Below are positions 31,053-43,537 of a stretch of 64,000 nt of DNA, in pieces. The stretch is from assembly GCA_001662425.1 (NCBI GenBank), contig BDDC01000267.1, positions 6,158 to 70,157 on the forward strand. Reading direction: 5' to 3'. Made by a program: the position numbers and the translations under genes. The stretch's first letter is position 1. Each line of letters begins with the position of its first letter. Source of the DNA: Chlamydomonas sphaeroides. Lineage: Eukaryota; Chlorophyta; Chlorophyceae; Chlamydomonadales; Chlamydomonadaceae. A model generated the notes under the pieces. It was given only the letters and a program-made list of their open reading frames with translations. It was not told the origin of the DNA and did not search any database.

Positions 31053-33771
31053 GGCACGACGCTGGGAACAGGCGCACGGCGGTCCTGGGCCTGCCGCACG
31101 CCGTGGCAGCCGGCACCACAGTGCGCCAGGGATGCAGGGGCCCGCTCCCTGTCTCGGGTCGCGGTCGGCAGCAAGCGCTGCGCCACGACGGCTCGGACGT
31201 CGTCGCAGGCCAATTGCCGGAGCGCGCCGCGAGTGCAGCCGCCACGACAACCGCAGTTGGCGGCTGCGAGCTGCTTAAAGGCGGACTAGGGGGCCGGCCT
31301 GGCCTTGAGCAGCCGGCCGGTGACTGAGCGGGGGACACAGCACCGCAGCAGCGGCCTGCGCTGCGCTGGGAAGCGCGTCAAGGGCGGCCTGGGCCTGGGT
31401 GGCGCTGCGGCCGCTGCCGCCAGCTTGCCCCCGCTGGCTCCGTCGGCGGACACTGCTCCAGACCGGCCGGCCCTGGGTGGCCGGAGCCGCGGCCGCTGCA
31501 GCTGCATCTGCCCAATGGCGCCAGGCCGCCGCCTCCACCCCCCTGGACGCCGCCAGCCCGCCGCCGTCCCTCCGGTGGCGCCGGCCGGCCCAGTGGCGCT
31601 ATGCCGTGGGCGCTGCACCCATCGCCTCGCGCCGGCCCGGCGCCTCGGCCCAGCGTCTCGGCTCGGCCACGGGCGGGGCTGGCGGCGGTGGCTCGGAGCC
31701 ACGGCCACCGTCTCTCTAGCGGCTCCCGGCCGCTGATACCAACCCCGCAGCACCGGGACTGCCGTCACGATCGCGATGCCCATGGCCGGGGCCGCGGTCA
31801 GCGGGTGTGCTCCTTGCCGGCACCAACAAGTGGTCCAGCAGGTGGGTCGATCATGTCGCACCGCCGATGTAACTCCTGGGGTCCGGTCCGGTGTGTGGAC
31901 TGTCCGTCAGGCGATGGCTGCAGTCTAGAATGTCAGTACTGGTTGAACTGCGCCGACGCAGCTCCCGCCTCAAGTGCATGTCCTGTTTGCATGCCACGCA
32001 GTTGTTGTGTGGGCCATGCTAGCTAGGCCAGCTCGGTGCCGTGACTGCCGTGGATGGTCCCCTCCCTGGCGGCTGTGCGGCAAGAGCTGTGCGGCACTGC
32101 AGCTGATGGAGGTGGAGGCGGGTGCGTGAGGTTGCGCACCAGATCAGCATAGCGGGGGTCAAATGGCGATGGTGTTCCGTGAGGCGCGGAGGAGAGCCTG
32201 CTCTGACGTGCCCTGGCCCTGGCTTACCCACTTGGCGCAGATTCGCTCGAATACTACAGTAGTGGGGCGCCACAGAATGGCACCACATGGATCTAGAACC
32301 TGGGCACTTTCATCCCATGTGATCGCGTCGCTCCAAGCAGCGCCTTGCCGCATGGGACCCGGGCATGGTGCCAGGCATGTTTTGTCGTTGGCTAGGCACG
32401 AATGTTGCCAGTAGCTATGGTCTTGCACATATGCACCCAACCATCCAAAGGATTTTATCCACTGTCCAGCGCCGTGACCGCTGATGCTGCCGGACATGCT
32501 GCGGGCACACATACATGGGCAGCCAGGCCGCCGTCCAAGGGATGTGGCGGCGCTCGGCGCGACCTAAGTTGTACAGGCGGGGCATGGACTGATTTTTGGT
32601 GCTTGTAACAGTGGGCATGCACACCGGAGCGGCGCTCCAAATGCGCAAGTGGTTTCCAACTTTCCATCCAGCCTTGAAACAGCATCGCCTCGCTAGCTGG
32701 CACCAGGACGTACGTGCTGGGGGCACATCTGAGCGGGCAGGCCGCAGTGTGCGGGAGGCGGCAGTAGGGCCGGCGCAGGTGGCGAGCGGCGGTGAAAGGC
32801 GGCGATGTGCCGCTGCATAACGGCCGACAGCTTGATGCAAGCCTTGACGACGAAGGCCGCGGCGACGAAGGCGGCAGCGTGCAGCCGCACAAGGGGCCGG
32901 TACGTAGTGTGTCGGCCTTGCGAGCCTTGCAAGGCCGACCAAAGTGGGTGTGGACTCCTGCTTCGACGCCAGTTCAGGCGTGTTCGGCTGCAGCAAAGCA
33001 GATCAGGCGGATTCGCGGTGACCAGACAGACCCCAGGGGTTGCCAGCTCCACTGTGGCAGGCTGGGCGCTCCGCACCTCCGCTCATCTGCCCGAGGGCTT
33101 TCGAAGATGACAACGAAACCGGTCGATATCATTATCATCACAGTAGCAGCAGCCATGGTGGTCCGCGCCATGAGCTGCGCACAAGTTAGAGCGGTGGCCG
33201 GCTGTGGGTCTTTTGGCCAGCAGGGGAGCTCCACACCTGCTTCAGGCTGCACCGCCAGTGCTGAGCGGCATGCGCTCAGCAGTCAGGCGTGGTACGTGCC
33301 GGGTGCGGAAGCGTGGCCTCTCCTACCAGAAAGAATCCGTTACAAGGGGAGACATCCGCAGCCTGCGGGCCCAATGTCCTGAGCCTCAACTCCCCGACCA
33401 CCATTACCTTCTACATTCCACAGTCAGACACTGCCACCACCGCCTCGCACATACGGTCGGACGGCCAGTCCTTCCGCGGACTGAGATACCCAGCGAACGC
33501 TGGGAGGGGGAATCTTAACTCGCCGGCCGCTCCATGTAACCACCGCTTCATAACAAATTGTACACAAGCATGCAGTAGCTCGTGGACGTTGGTTGGAATG
33601 AGCCGGGGCCAGGCGAAGGAGTCGGGGGCAGCACGCGCCGACCCGGCCCCACCCATCCGCTGCTCGCCCTGTCGTCTCTCCCCCGTGTGCCTCGATCGCC
33701 TCTGCAGCCCTGCCCTGCCCTGCTCGCCTCCCCCATCCAGCAGCAACTCCAAACCGCCTGGCCGACGCCAG
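31053..33771. other. Convergent intergenic region, CDPF1 / PRMT7
   Basis: 2.7 kb between two stop codons. A plus-strand TGTAA near 31867 could be the CDPF1 poly(A) signal; on the minus strand TGTAA near 33345 could serve PRMT7. Open frames here (for example 31305-31736 plus, 31861-31286 minus, 32996-32415 minus) are Ala/Arg/Pro-rich or Cys-rich, with no recognisable domain. The 31870-32030 and 32150-33430 parts are less GC-rich and might be remnants of mobile DNA, but I cannot support a specific call. Confidence 0.45.
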
Positions 33772-36700
33772 CTACTGCGCCTTGTCCGGCAGCGCCGCCA
33801 CCTCTATCTCAATGTCGGCGTCGAGGCCGTCAAAGGTGGCCGCCACCCGCAGCACCGACCCCCGGGTCACCGGCACCGGGGCCGGCAGCAGGTACACCCC
33901 CTGCACCGCCGGGCCCGGGCCGCCATCGGCGCGCGGTGCGGTGCTGGACCGGAGCCGGTCCGGTCCTCCGGAGCACGGATCTTGGGCTGCGTCGTCGCCG
34001 GCATCGAGATCTGGATCCGGGATCAGGTCATAGTCGAGCCACAGCACGATGGCATGGACGGTGCCGTCCGACGTGGCGACCAGCTCTGCGCAGCCCTCGG
34101 CATCGCCCAAGTGCGAGCTGGGGGAAGGGGTATAAAATGGGTAGAGGTTGCGAAGGCAGTGACGAGGGTCCCGGTGCAGGCAACATCCCCAGAAAGGGGG
34201 GGCACATCATGGTGGAGCGAAGGCAGGGCGAGGGCAGTGGCGATGTGGTGAGCGCGCTGCTACTAAGCCCCAGGGACCCCTAGCCACGTAGCCGCTATGA
34301 CAGACGTAGTGTGCTCGAACCAGGGTCGGGACAAGGGCAGTGGGCAGCGCGGGCAACTTGTGGCAGCGAGTGGGGCCTGGGTCGGAGGTTTGGGTAGACG
34401 AGACCCCGAGGCGACGCCGTACTAGCGCACTCCCGCAGTGACACGCCTCCCCCTGTCTCCTACCCTCCTGCCTTCCCTCACCGCCCCCGCCCCTGCTGCC
34501 CCACCTGCAGTCCAGCGCCAGCAGCTGCCGCCGCCCGCTGAGCTCCTCGTAGCCGCCGCCCGCCTGCCACACGCTGTACGGCAGGATGGGCAGCGGCTGC
34601 CGTGCGCCGGCGGCGCCGCCGCCACCGGCCTCGCTGCCATCGCTGCCCTCACCCCACACATCGTCGTCGTCCTCCTCGCTCCCGCCGCCGCCCCCGCCGG
34701 CCGTGTCAGTGGCGGCGGCGGCGCCCGGCGCCGGCGCCGCATCCGCGCCCACCACGCCGAGCACGTTGTTGGCGGGCGACAGGTCGAGCCCCTCGATGTC
34801 GCCTGCGGTACCGGGCACGGAGGTTGCCGTACGGTCAGGGGGAAGGGTATTGACGCACGCGCGGCACAGCGTGACGGCAGGTCCGGGCTGCGGCTGCCGT
34901 TCCCACGCGCGGGCGGGGCTGCGGCTACTGCTGTCGCACGGGCCGGCAAGCGCGGCCCCGCCGGTCTTCCGATAACATGAGATGAAGGGCTGCCTGACAG
35001 GCGGAGGAACGCATTCAAGCGGCCAGGCACCCAAGCACCCAAGTTCCGCCGACGGCCCCGGGGGGATGAGAGACATCGGCGGGCAACCAAGCCCACGGAT
35101 GCCTGTCAGCGCCCCAGCTGCCACATCGCCCTAGCCCCCGGCCGCGCTCTCACCCAGCGCCGCCCGAGTCCGCCACAGCTCCGGCAGCGACGCCGCCACC
35201 GCCACCAGGCGCGCGGCGGCGGGCAGACTGGCCACTCGCCGGCCGCCGCCGGTCGCCTTGGAGCCGCGGACCACGTCAAAGTCGCGCCAGAACCTGGGGG
35301 CGGGCGGGTGGGCCGAGGCCGACGAGGGCGACACGTCGCGGCACGGTGCGATAACGGACTGGGTGTGAATACGGACGGTGTGCAGCGTCGTGCTCCTGGG
35401 CCACCCGCGCGCAGGCGGCCGGGCACGGGGGCCCGGGCCGCACGGCGACACATCGCGGCAGGGCGCGAGCTGTGCCATGACTGCACCTTGCCTCACCATG
35501 CGCTTGCGCACACCCCTCATTCGTCCCCCTCCGTCACCCAACCCACTTGAGGTGCGCCCACGGCACCAGCTGCTCGGACTCCGAGTAGTACGGCTCGGCC
35601 GCCAGCACCAGCGGCCCCGAGCCGGCACCCGCGGCGGGCCGCGGCGCCGCCGCCAGCTTCTTGAAGTAGGGGTCCGGCCGCGACAGCCGCAGCTTGGCGG
35701 CGGCATCGGCGCCCAGGCGGGCGGCGGCGGCACGCAGCCAGTCGCCGGCCGCCTGGTTGCTCTCCTGTAGAGAGGACGAGAAGGAGAAGGAGGAGAAGGC
35801 GGCGGTGGGTCGGGGGTGCCCTCTTTACAACAGGGAGTGTTAACAGCCCGTGGCAGCACAAGTACGAAAGCCACCTGCCCAGGCCGCAACCTTCAACACA
35901 CAAAACCCCTGCCAGCCTGTCGTCCTCCACCAGCGGCCGCCCCCACCTGCAGCAGCGTCACCGACGCCACCCCGGGGTGCGCTGCAGCCAGCAGCCCAAG
36001 CGCAGGGCTGCCGTCCAGCACCACCACCTGGGCGGAGATTGGGGATGGGTAAGGGGCAGAGCAGGTGCGCCTGTCCGTGCTTGCGGCGCACGTTCGTCGC
36101 TCCGCAACCTCATGCCAGCCCCTGCCCACCTCCGCCTGTGGGGCGCCGCCCGAGGCCGACGCGTCCCCGTCACCGCCGCCAGGGAGCGCAGCCCCCGGCC
36201 CAGCGCCAGCGCGCTGCAGCGCCGCCTCCAGCGCCCGGGCGTACGTGGCCAGGCGGGGCGCGTCGCCCAGGTGCAGCAGCGCCTGTGCATGGGAGTAGGC
36301 GGAGGGGCGAGAGGGCGGAGGGGGCCAAGGAAAGGTGGAGGGGGAGCGCACGCGCCGGCCAACCTTCCCGTCACGTGTGCTGCTTGCCCCTCCCCGGCCA
36401 CCGCCCCACCTGCGGCCCCAGCCACGCCAGCAGCGGCATCAGCTGCCGGCGGCCCTCCTCCTCCGCCCGCAGCGCCGCCAGCACCTCCTTGGCACTCAGG
36501 CCGCCAGCGCCCGCCGCGGGAGGCTCCGACGCCGCAGCCGCCGCCTCCGCCGCAGCCGCCGCCTCCGCAGGCTGCTGCCGCCGCCACGGCCGGCTGGCCC
36601 CCAGCTCCCGCCCGCTGCTGCTCGCCGCCTCCGCAGCCGCCTCCGCCGCCTGCTCCCCTTGCTCCAGCAGCCGCTCCATGCGGGCCCTCAGGTTCAGGTC

Positions 36701-39700
36701 GTCGTGCTCAAACGACAGCACCAGGCGGTGGCCGGGCGACAGCGCCGGCGCGCCGTCGGCCAGCTGAGGGAAGGGGACGAGAGTGCGTGTTTTGATCTTT
36801 GGGAAACATAAGAGTATATCACACGTGTGTTCATCTATAAGTGCAAGTAACGCACCTGATTGCGTGTCCCAGGGACGCATGTGGGTCATGGCAGGCGTGG
36901 GGTATCCACCACGAGCCCCCGCCCCGCCCGGCCCCCGTCCCCGGCCGCCCTCCCTCACCGGCGCCCAGCACTGCTTCCAGTGGTCCCGCCACCGCTGCTC
37001 GCAGCCCTCCAGCGGCCCGCCGTCGCCGCCCGCCGCCGGAGCGCCGCCCAGCCAGCAGGGCGCGGTGGAGAGCAGCAGGGCGCCCCGCCCGGAGGCGGCA
37101 GGCGCCTCAGAGGCAGCCGGCAGCTCCTCCTGCGAGGCCCCTGCGGCGGGCCCTGCGGCTGTCGCCGGCGGCGGCGGCGGCGCCCCTGGCGGCACCATGC
37201 CCAGCTGCCACCACAGCAGCACCGCGTGCCCGGAGCCGGGCGCGGTCACGGGCACCTGCGCGGTGGAGGTGGGGTAGACGAAGAGGGGTTCTAGGGTTTG
37301 TGTAGGAGGACGCTGCGCGGTGTGGCCCCAGCAGCGCTTTCAAGGAAGGCAGCGGGCAGTTGGCTCTGCTCCACTACGGCCTTGGCCGGCCACCGCAAGC
37401 GGGGGTGAGCAGCAGTGGAGGCGGCAGCGGGTCGGCGCAGCGGCCCTCTACTGCCGCCCTCCTGGCAAGCCGGGCCGCGGCTCTCGTGCCTCCACCCATG
37501 CGCGCACCTGCACTCGCGTGCGGCGCCCCGAGGGTGGCGGCGGCCGCCGCCAGTCAAACTCGAACACCACAAACGGCTCCGACAGGGGCACGATCAGGTC
37601 GTCGGCGTGAGGCGGCTGCCCCGCCTGCGGCTGCTGCTGCTCCCGCTCACGCTCCCGCCGCGCCCGGCGAGCCTGCTGGCACTCGTACAGCATGTCCACG
37701 TGCATCTCGCGAACCTGCGTACGGCACAGTACGGCGTACGACAGTCACGATGCAGCGCCGCGTGCGCAGTCAGGTGACGCGCGTGACGCAACCGTGCGTG
37801 GCTCGCTCGGGACAGGGCACGGGTTCGCCTTCGCCCGTACGGCAATGCCGTACCTCGTACAGCTCTTCGGCGTCGTAGAATGCGGCGCGCGCCGCGTCGT
37901 CCAGGTCAGACAGCGCGCCCAGCACGCGGCCCGCGGCGGCGTCGGCGGTATCGGCGGACGGGGACGGCGCGCCGTCCGTGTCTGCCGAGCTGCAGCGGAG
38001 GCCTGCGAGAGGGGCCCATGGCAGCGGCGGCGGTAGCGGCGGCGGCGCGCGTCAGTGAGGCACAGGCAGGGCGGCGGCGGCAGCAGTCTGGCTCTGGCAC
38101 ACAAGTACGGCTGTCGTACGTCCGTACCGCTCATGTGGTGCATGGTGGGGCAGTGCACGACCTGGCCGTACACGCGGGCGGTGGCGGGGATGACCACGCC
38201 GCCCTCCTGCGGCCGGGGTGGAGGCGGAAGGTGGGAGGGTGCTGGGGGTGACACGCGGGGCCGGGTGGCGGCTCGGGTCACAGACGCGCGCCTCCCAGGC
38301 GCATGGGCCCGGGGTTCCCGAACTGGCGGTCAGTAGTCGTTTGTCGCTGGCGCTGGCGCAGGCGACCACACCCCACTACTCGTGCTGCGGGTTGGACCAG
38401 CGCCCCCGCCCAACTGAGCCAGCGCGCCCACTGCCCACCGCCCCTGCACTCCAGCCGTGCCATACCAAGCCCACACCGAAGGTCCTAGCCCCAGTCCACG
38501 CTCCGGGGAAGGCACACATCTACCTTGAGCAGGTGCTGTACGGCATGACGCATGGTGGGGATCATGCCCTCCCCCAGCAGCTCGCTGTCAAAGATCTCCG
38601 TGACAATCACGTCAGCCTTGCCGTGCATGTCCGGATCCGTACGGCCGGGTCCGCCCGCCGCCGCCGTCGCGGCCTTGGAGCGCGCCGCCGCCAGCCGCGC
38701 GGCCGAAGGCGTGGGCGCGGCCGCGGCGGCACCCGAGTCCGGCGGCCGGACAATGAACTCGTCGGACCGCTTGTTGACGATCCGGATCGAGCCGGACAGG
38801 CTGTTGGCGGCAACCACCCGCCGGGCCAGGTTCTGCATGGGCGGGAACACCTCGCAGGCAATCACGGGCGCGCTCGGCGGCGCGTCCGGCGGCGTCGCTG
38901 CTGCCCCAGCCGCCGCGTCCGCGTCCGCGTCCGCGTCCGCCACCGCTGGCGCTGGCGCCGCCGCGGCTGGCTCTACGCCCATGGCCCTCGCCGCCAGCAT
39001 TGCCAACAGGCCGGTGCCAGTTCCAATGTCCAAGACCCGGACGCTGGCTGCAGTGGCGGAGCCGGCGGCGGCAGGCGGCGGCGCCGACGCCGCCCTGGCG
39101 GGCAGCACGGCCCTCAGCGCCGCCGCGTAAGCCTTGTTGCGGCGGCTGTCGGTGAGCATGTCGAGGTAGGAGGAAGTGGCCACCAGGTCGGCGCTGGCAT
39201 CATCCTCGTCGCCCAGGCCTGCGGGAGAGGGAGGGACCGGGGCCGGCGGCAGGGCGGGCTGATCGCAGATGGGGCGAGGCCGAATATGCTGGCTTTCTGG
39301 GCCACAGCACGCGGGGCGAGGGCGACACGGAGGGGCAGTAGTGGGCCGGCCGCGGGAGGCGCAAGGCCTCGGCGTCGCGGTCCGCGGTGCGCCAGCCGGC
39401 GGACAGCAAGGTGTGGTGGTGAGGTGCTGCTGCAGCGCTGGCATCCGCGGTGGGTACGGCTCCGACTGGCACTGGCTGCAACCATCGGCATCGCCCGGGA
39501 GGCAGGGGCCCTGCTGGCGGCGGCTTTTCGCCCGCCCCCGCTGCGTACCCCCCCCCCCCATCATGTGCCCGTATCTTACTCCCGGAACTGCCCTGCGCCT
39601 CACCTGGGTCGTTCACGAGGACCCAGTCCGCCTCGCCCGTCAGCGGGTTGATTTTCTGCACGAACATTCCTCTCGCCTGGACAAGCGACGGTCTGCCAGA

Positions 39701-39784
39701 GGCGTAAAGCGGCCGGATCGCCGCAGTTATGCGTGCGGCAGCGAGCAGCGGCACAGGAGTGCGTTGGCGTGCGGCCAAGAGCAT
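33772..39784 (-). CDS. PRMT7: Protein arginine N-methyltransferase 7
   Basis: Type III arginine methyltransferase making monomethylarginine on histones, Sm proteins and others, with two tandem methyltransferase cores. Exon 1 carries FVQKINPLTGEADWVLVNDP (39667 down), matching the PRMT7 start. The next exon has SYLDMLTDSRRNKAYAAAL, motif I VRVLDIGTGTGLLAMLAARA (about 39050), VIACEVFPPM (about 38860) and the double-E loop VTEIFDSELLGEGMIP (about 38605-38555). Core 2 includes VVVLDGSPALGLLAAAHPGV (about 36030), AEPYYSESEQLVPW (about 35600), GDIEGLDLSP (about 34805), and the C-terminal AIVLWLDYDLIPDP before the stop at 33772. Two starts are possible: 39784 adds 39 Arg/Ala-rich residues, while Met at 39667 aligns with the animal start. 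The first core has a roughly 40-residue Ala/Asp insert encoded by GCGTCC repeats (about 38975-38880). Divergent from the CS-domain gene. Confidence 0.95.
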
Positions 39785-40022
39785 CCGCCGCGTCGCCTAT
39801 TCTACAGCGTACCAGTTTCCAGCAACGTGCGTATCTGTGGTCGTGGTGACCTTTACAAAGGAAACAGCAGCCGCCATAGCTGCGCAACTTGCAAAGCTTT
39901 GCAATGAAGTCGGTTGGTTGGTTGTGTACACCTTCGCCAGCTTGTGACATCGCTTCATAAGTCGTAACTTTACGTCGCTACATACCATACGCCGGGGACC
40001 GCTGTTGACAGCTGCAACACAC
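39785..40022. promoter_or_regulatory. Divergent promoter region, PRMT7 / CS-domain gene
   Basis: 238 bp between opposing start codons, less GC-rich than the flanking genes, with GCAACTTGCAAAGCTTTGCA (imperfect palindrome near 39888). No clear TATA box. Function is inferred from orientation. Confidence 0.45.
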
Positions 40023-42315
40023 ATGGCCGCGCCTCCTGTGCCGCTCTCTCACTGCGAGTATTTTCGAGCTCACCACTTGCCGCCAGCCTCAGCTCTACCG
40101 CCTGAGCTCCGGGGGCGTGTCCTCTTTGAACGGTGCGACCGACCATCCCGCGGCCCAGCATGTGCCTTGACCTCCACCTTGACTGCCATCCACGCCCCTC
40201 CGCCCCGACAGAGCCACCCTAGCCCCCCCTCCCAAACAAGACTCCGGCTCAAAGGCATCCGCATCCAGCGCACCCAGCACCAGCGGCCGGGGCACGGGTC
40301 CCTTGCCGGCCGACTCCCGGCCAACAGCATCATCCGCCAAGCAAGGAGCCTCCAAGCGCTCCGGCTTCAGTTTCGCCAAGGCGCTGCGCGGGGGCCTCGA
40401 AGGCGCTGGCAGCTCCGTAACCAGTCGCGGCGATGGCAAGTTTGAGGGCGGCGCCGACTTTGCCGTCAGGTAGGGCGCTGTGGGTGCACAAGAGGGCCGC
40501 ACGCCACGTCCGGGCCTCGAGAGCAGTGCCGGGCCTGCTACCGCACATAAGCGACAACGCACGGCCGTATGCCCCCTCCACATGCTCCCCGCTCCCCACG
40601 AAAACACACGCACACGCAGTGATGCCCCCGGCAGCCGCGCCAAGATGGTGCACCTAACGCCCGAGGCGCTGGCCCCGGACCGCGCCGAGGCCACGCTGCG
40701 GCAGCTAGACCAGCTGCAGGTGACCACCAGCGCCTGCTTACGTACCACATAGACTATTTAAATAGCACGAATGTGCGTATGCTGTGTAGCTGACTGCCGG
40801 AACCTGGACCTTGCTACCGGGCACCGGGCTACCGGGCACCGGGCTACCGGGCACCGGGCTACCGGGCTACCGGGCTACCGGGCACCGGGCTACCGGGCAC
40901 CGGGCGCCGTAGCAGCTGCGCGTGTGTGAGGATGCTAGGCTCTCCGCAAGGGACTTGTCTGATGCGGATGTCGCCCTAATCCGACGAATGCCCCACGCAA
41001 CGGCTGCTTGACTAAATCGTCACCAGCTTCACCAGGATGGCGCTAGGAGGCTGTAGCACTGGGCTTGTTTGCAGGGCCTCACAGGGCTGTACTGCCAGGG
41101 CTGTGGCGCGGCAGGACAGGACCCCACGGCTGAGCGGGTGTGGTCGTGCGCTGCGGTCAGCACACGGGCAGCCCCCCACACGCGCTCCCCCCCCACCCCA
41201 CCCCACCCCGCTGTGCCGCAGGCTGCCGCGGGGGCGCGCGGCGCCGCCGGCAGGTCGACCGGCAGCGGAGCCGCAGGCGGCGGGCCGGAGGGGTGGCAGC
41301 AGGTGGGGTCCAGGACACGCCGCAGAGCCGCGCCGCGCCGCCAGCCGCTGTGCGCTGCTGCTGGTGGTTGCTGCTTCGGCAGCTGCCAGTGCTGGTCTGG
41401 CGTGACGCCGCCACCCAACACCCAACATGCGCCCGCGCTTCACCCCACGCCCCGTCCTGCTTCGGCCCGTGCTACCGGTACCTCTTCCGCCCCTGCCAGT
41501 TCCTGGGCCAGCTGCTCAACCCTGGAGCCGCCGGCGGCGGCACTCGGCCCCGCCAGCCGCACGCCGGCTCGGCGCACGAGGCGGCGATGGCGGCGGCGGC
41601 GTCCGTCCTGTACGACATCAGCGACGACGGCCCCGCCGGCGCCGGTGCCGCCGCCGCGCCGCCGTCGACGTCAGCGGCCGCGGCCGCGGCCGGGGGCGTG
41701 CGCGTGCCGGAGTACACGATGCGGGACCTGGATTCCGGATCTGGGGACGCGCCCGAGCCTGGATCCGGAAGGTTGGAGGTGGCGGTGTCGTTGCCGGGGC
41801 TGGGCGGCCCCGGGGAGGTGGACGTGTGGCTGGCGGACGGCGGCGCCGAGCTGCGCGTGGCGGTGCCGGGCAGGTACAACCTGCAGGTACGACGCTGTAC
41901 TGCAGGGAGCTGTACGGTACTGTATGACATTGGGCTGGGCCACGGGCGAGCGCAGGGCTTGGCCAGGCGGCGCAGGTCCCCGGCTTGCGGTGCAGCGCCG
42001 TGCTGCATGCACCCCCGGCTCCCCCCGGCTCCTCCCGGCTCTTCCTGCCCCTGACCGGCTGCGGCTGCCCCGCACCGTGGACCTCACGTCTCCCCTCCTG
42101 CCCGCTCCCCTTCTGCCACTGCCCTGCTGCCCCTCCTCGCCTCCACCGCTGTGCTCTCACGCCCTCCCCTCCTGCCCTGCACCCCCGCGCTGCAACCCCC
42201 CCCTGCCACGCCCCAGCTGCGGCTGCCCTGCGCCGTGGCCGAGGACGCCCCCCCGGCCAAGTGGAGCAAGGCCAAGCAGCGGCTCACGCTCACGCTGCTC
42301 AAGCAGCCGACATGA
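40023..42315 (+). CDS. Protein with C-terminal CS/PIH1-C-like domain, otherwise unrecognised
   Basis: Proposed exons: 40023-40131 (MAAPPVPLSHCEYF), about 40210-40470 (GFSFAKALRGGLEGAGSSVT and DGKFEGGADFAV), about 40616-40719 (MVHLTPEALAPDRAEATLRQ), about 41069-41138 (LTGLYCQGCGAAG), about 41221-41300, about 41502-41886 and about 42218-42315. The last two join into a p23/CS-like beta sandwich: PEYTMRDLD, LEVAVSLPGLGGPGEVDVWL, ELRVAVPGRYNLQ, then LRLPCAVAEDAPPAKWSKAK and LTLTLLKQPT. This pattern resembles the C-terminal half of PIH1-family (R2TP or dynein-assembly) proteins, but the N-terminal PIH1 domain was not found, so membership is unproven. Early exons are tentative; the intron at 40132-40209 is chosen because it joins two plausible frames. 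The long Ala-rich linker is typical of this genome. Divergent from PRMT7. Confidence 0.5.
40814..40908. repeat. Minisatellite of CTACCGGGCACCGGG units
   Basis: About 95 nt of alternating CTACCGGG and CACCGGG units (15-nt higher-order period) within an intron of the CS-domain gene. Confidence 0.9.
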
Positions 42316-43537
42316 TGCGCGGGAGCTGGTCGGGGTGAAGGGGCAGGCAGAGGGGCCTGTGGCAGTGGCAGCGAGTAGGCGAGAGGACGGGCGAGGTTGG
42401 TGCGGGGAGAGGAGAGGAGGGTCAGTGACGTGAGCAGAGGGAGCAGTTTAGAGCGCGCCTGGGCAGAGTCAAAGGGTTTGTACGGGGCGCGGAGGAGGTG
42501 GCGTAAGAGCGCGGCATACGTCGTTGCGGACAGGAGGTTCCCGGTTGCGGAGGCGAGTGCATGGGCAGGTGTGGGGCAAGCGCCGTCCGCGTTTCCGCTG
42601 GCGCGCAGGGGAGGCTGTGTGCGGAGGTTTACATGACCGGATGCCATGCACTGTGTCAACACGTCGTCGGGCCGAGCCTGTGTGTCCCTGTGACCTTGGG
42701 CAGGGCGCGGGCGCGGGGTGCCAGGCCGTGGCACGAGGCGGGGGCCGGGCGGCGCTGCAGGGTCCCTTGCGTGGCTGGCCAGCCCACAGCTGTCACCGAC
42801 CACCTCTACAGAGCATCCAACTCAACCCAGCCGCCAACACGCGCGACCGCCGCCCACGCGACCCAGCGCTCCATCCACGCTCCACGCTACCGCAGCCTGG
42901 CGCTGCGACCCGTCGCCCGAGCCCACCCCGCCGCGAGGCACAGAGGCCGCGCCGGCACGCCGTCCGTCGCAGCTCCTCCCGCTCCCTACCCATGTCCTAG
43001 GCCACCCCTGCCTGACACGCGCACCCCGGGGACATGCCCAGCCCGCCCACCCGTGCACGACGCACGCGCCGAGCACGCCCCGCCCTAGCCCATCCCAGCC
43101 CGCTGCCCGCTGCCCACCCCCCTAGCCAAGGCACATAGCGCACACCGCCTACCGCCCGACTGTAGACGCCGGCGGTGGGCCGTTTGGCCGCTACCCGCAC
43201 TCACCGCTCTGAATACCGAAGAAACGCCCTGCCCCAACGCCCGCGCATCCAGCACTCTCACGGCCGAAACGAATCGAAAGGCCTACCCCCGACACCGCGC
43301 GCGTCCGCATTGCGATATGTCGCGGTCTGCGCTACGCCATTCAACGCCGCCAGTCTGCCGGACGGGCCGCCGCCGACCCGGCACCCAGCGTTAAGCCGCG
43401 CTCGCCCCCAGCACTTACTACCCACACCCTGCTTGTCTCACCCCTCCCCAAGCACCACCCAGCGCGCCGCCCGCCCGCCGGCCAGTGGACGCGCCAACAC
43501 TGGTCTAAGCTGCGCTCGGCGACCAACCGAGGCCAGC
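42316..43537. other. Convergent intergenic region, CS-domain gene / IF-2
   Basis: About 1.2 kb between two stop codons, holding both 3' UTRs. The part after 42790 is very C-rich (Pro/Ala/Arg frames in every phase). No domain, RNA gene or transposon was recognised. A minus-strand TGTAA occurs near 42633, far from the IF-2 stop. Confidence 0.45.

Noticed and set aside
31861..33077. Cys-rich or Arg-rich open frames between CDPF1 and PRMT7
   Set aside because: No recognisable transposase, zinc-finger or other domain and no consistent splice sites. Reported only as unresolved intergenic DNA.
34126..34140. TATAAAA box
   Set aside because: It lies inside a PRMT7 intron on the opposite strand, with no plus-strand gene starting after it.
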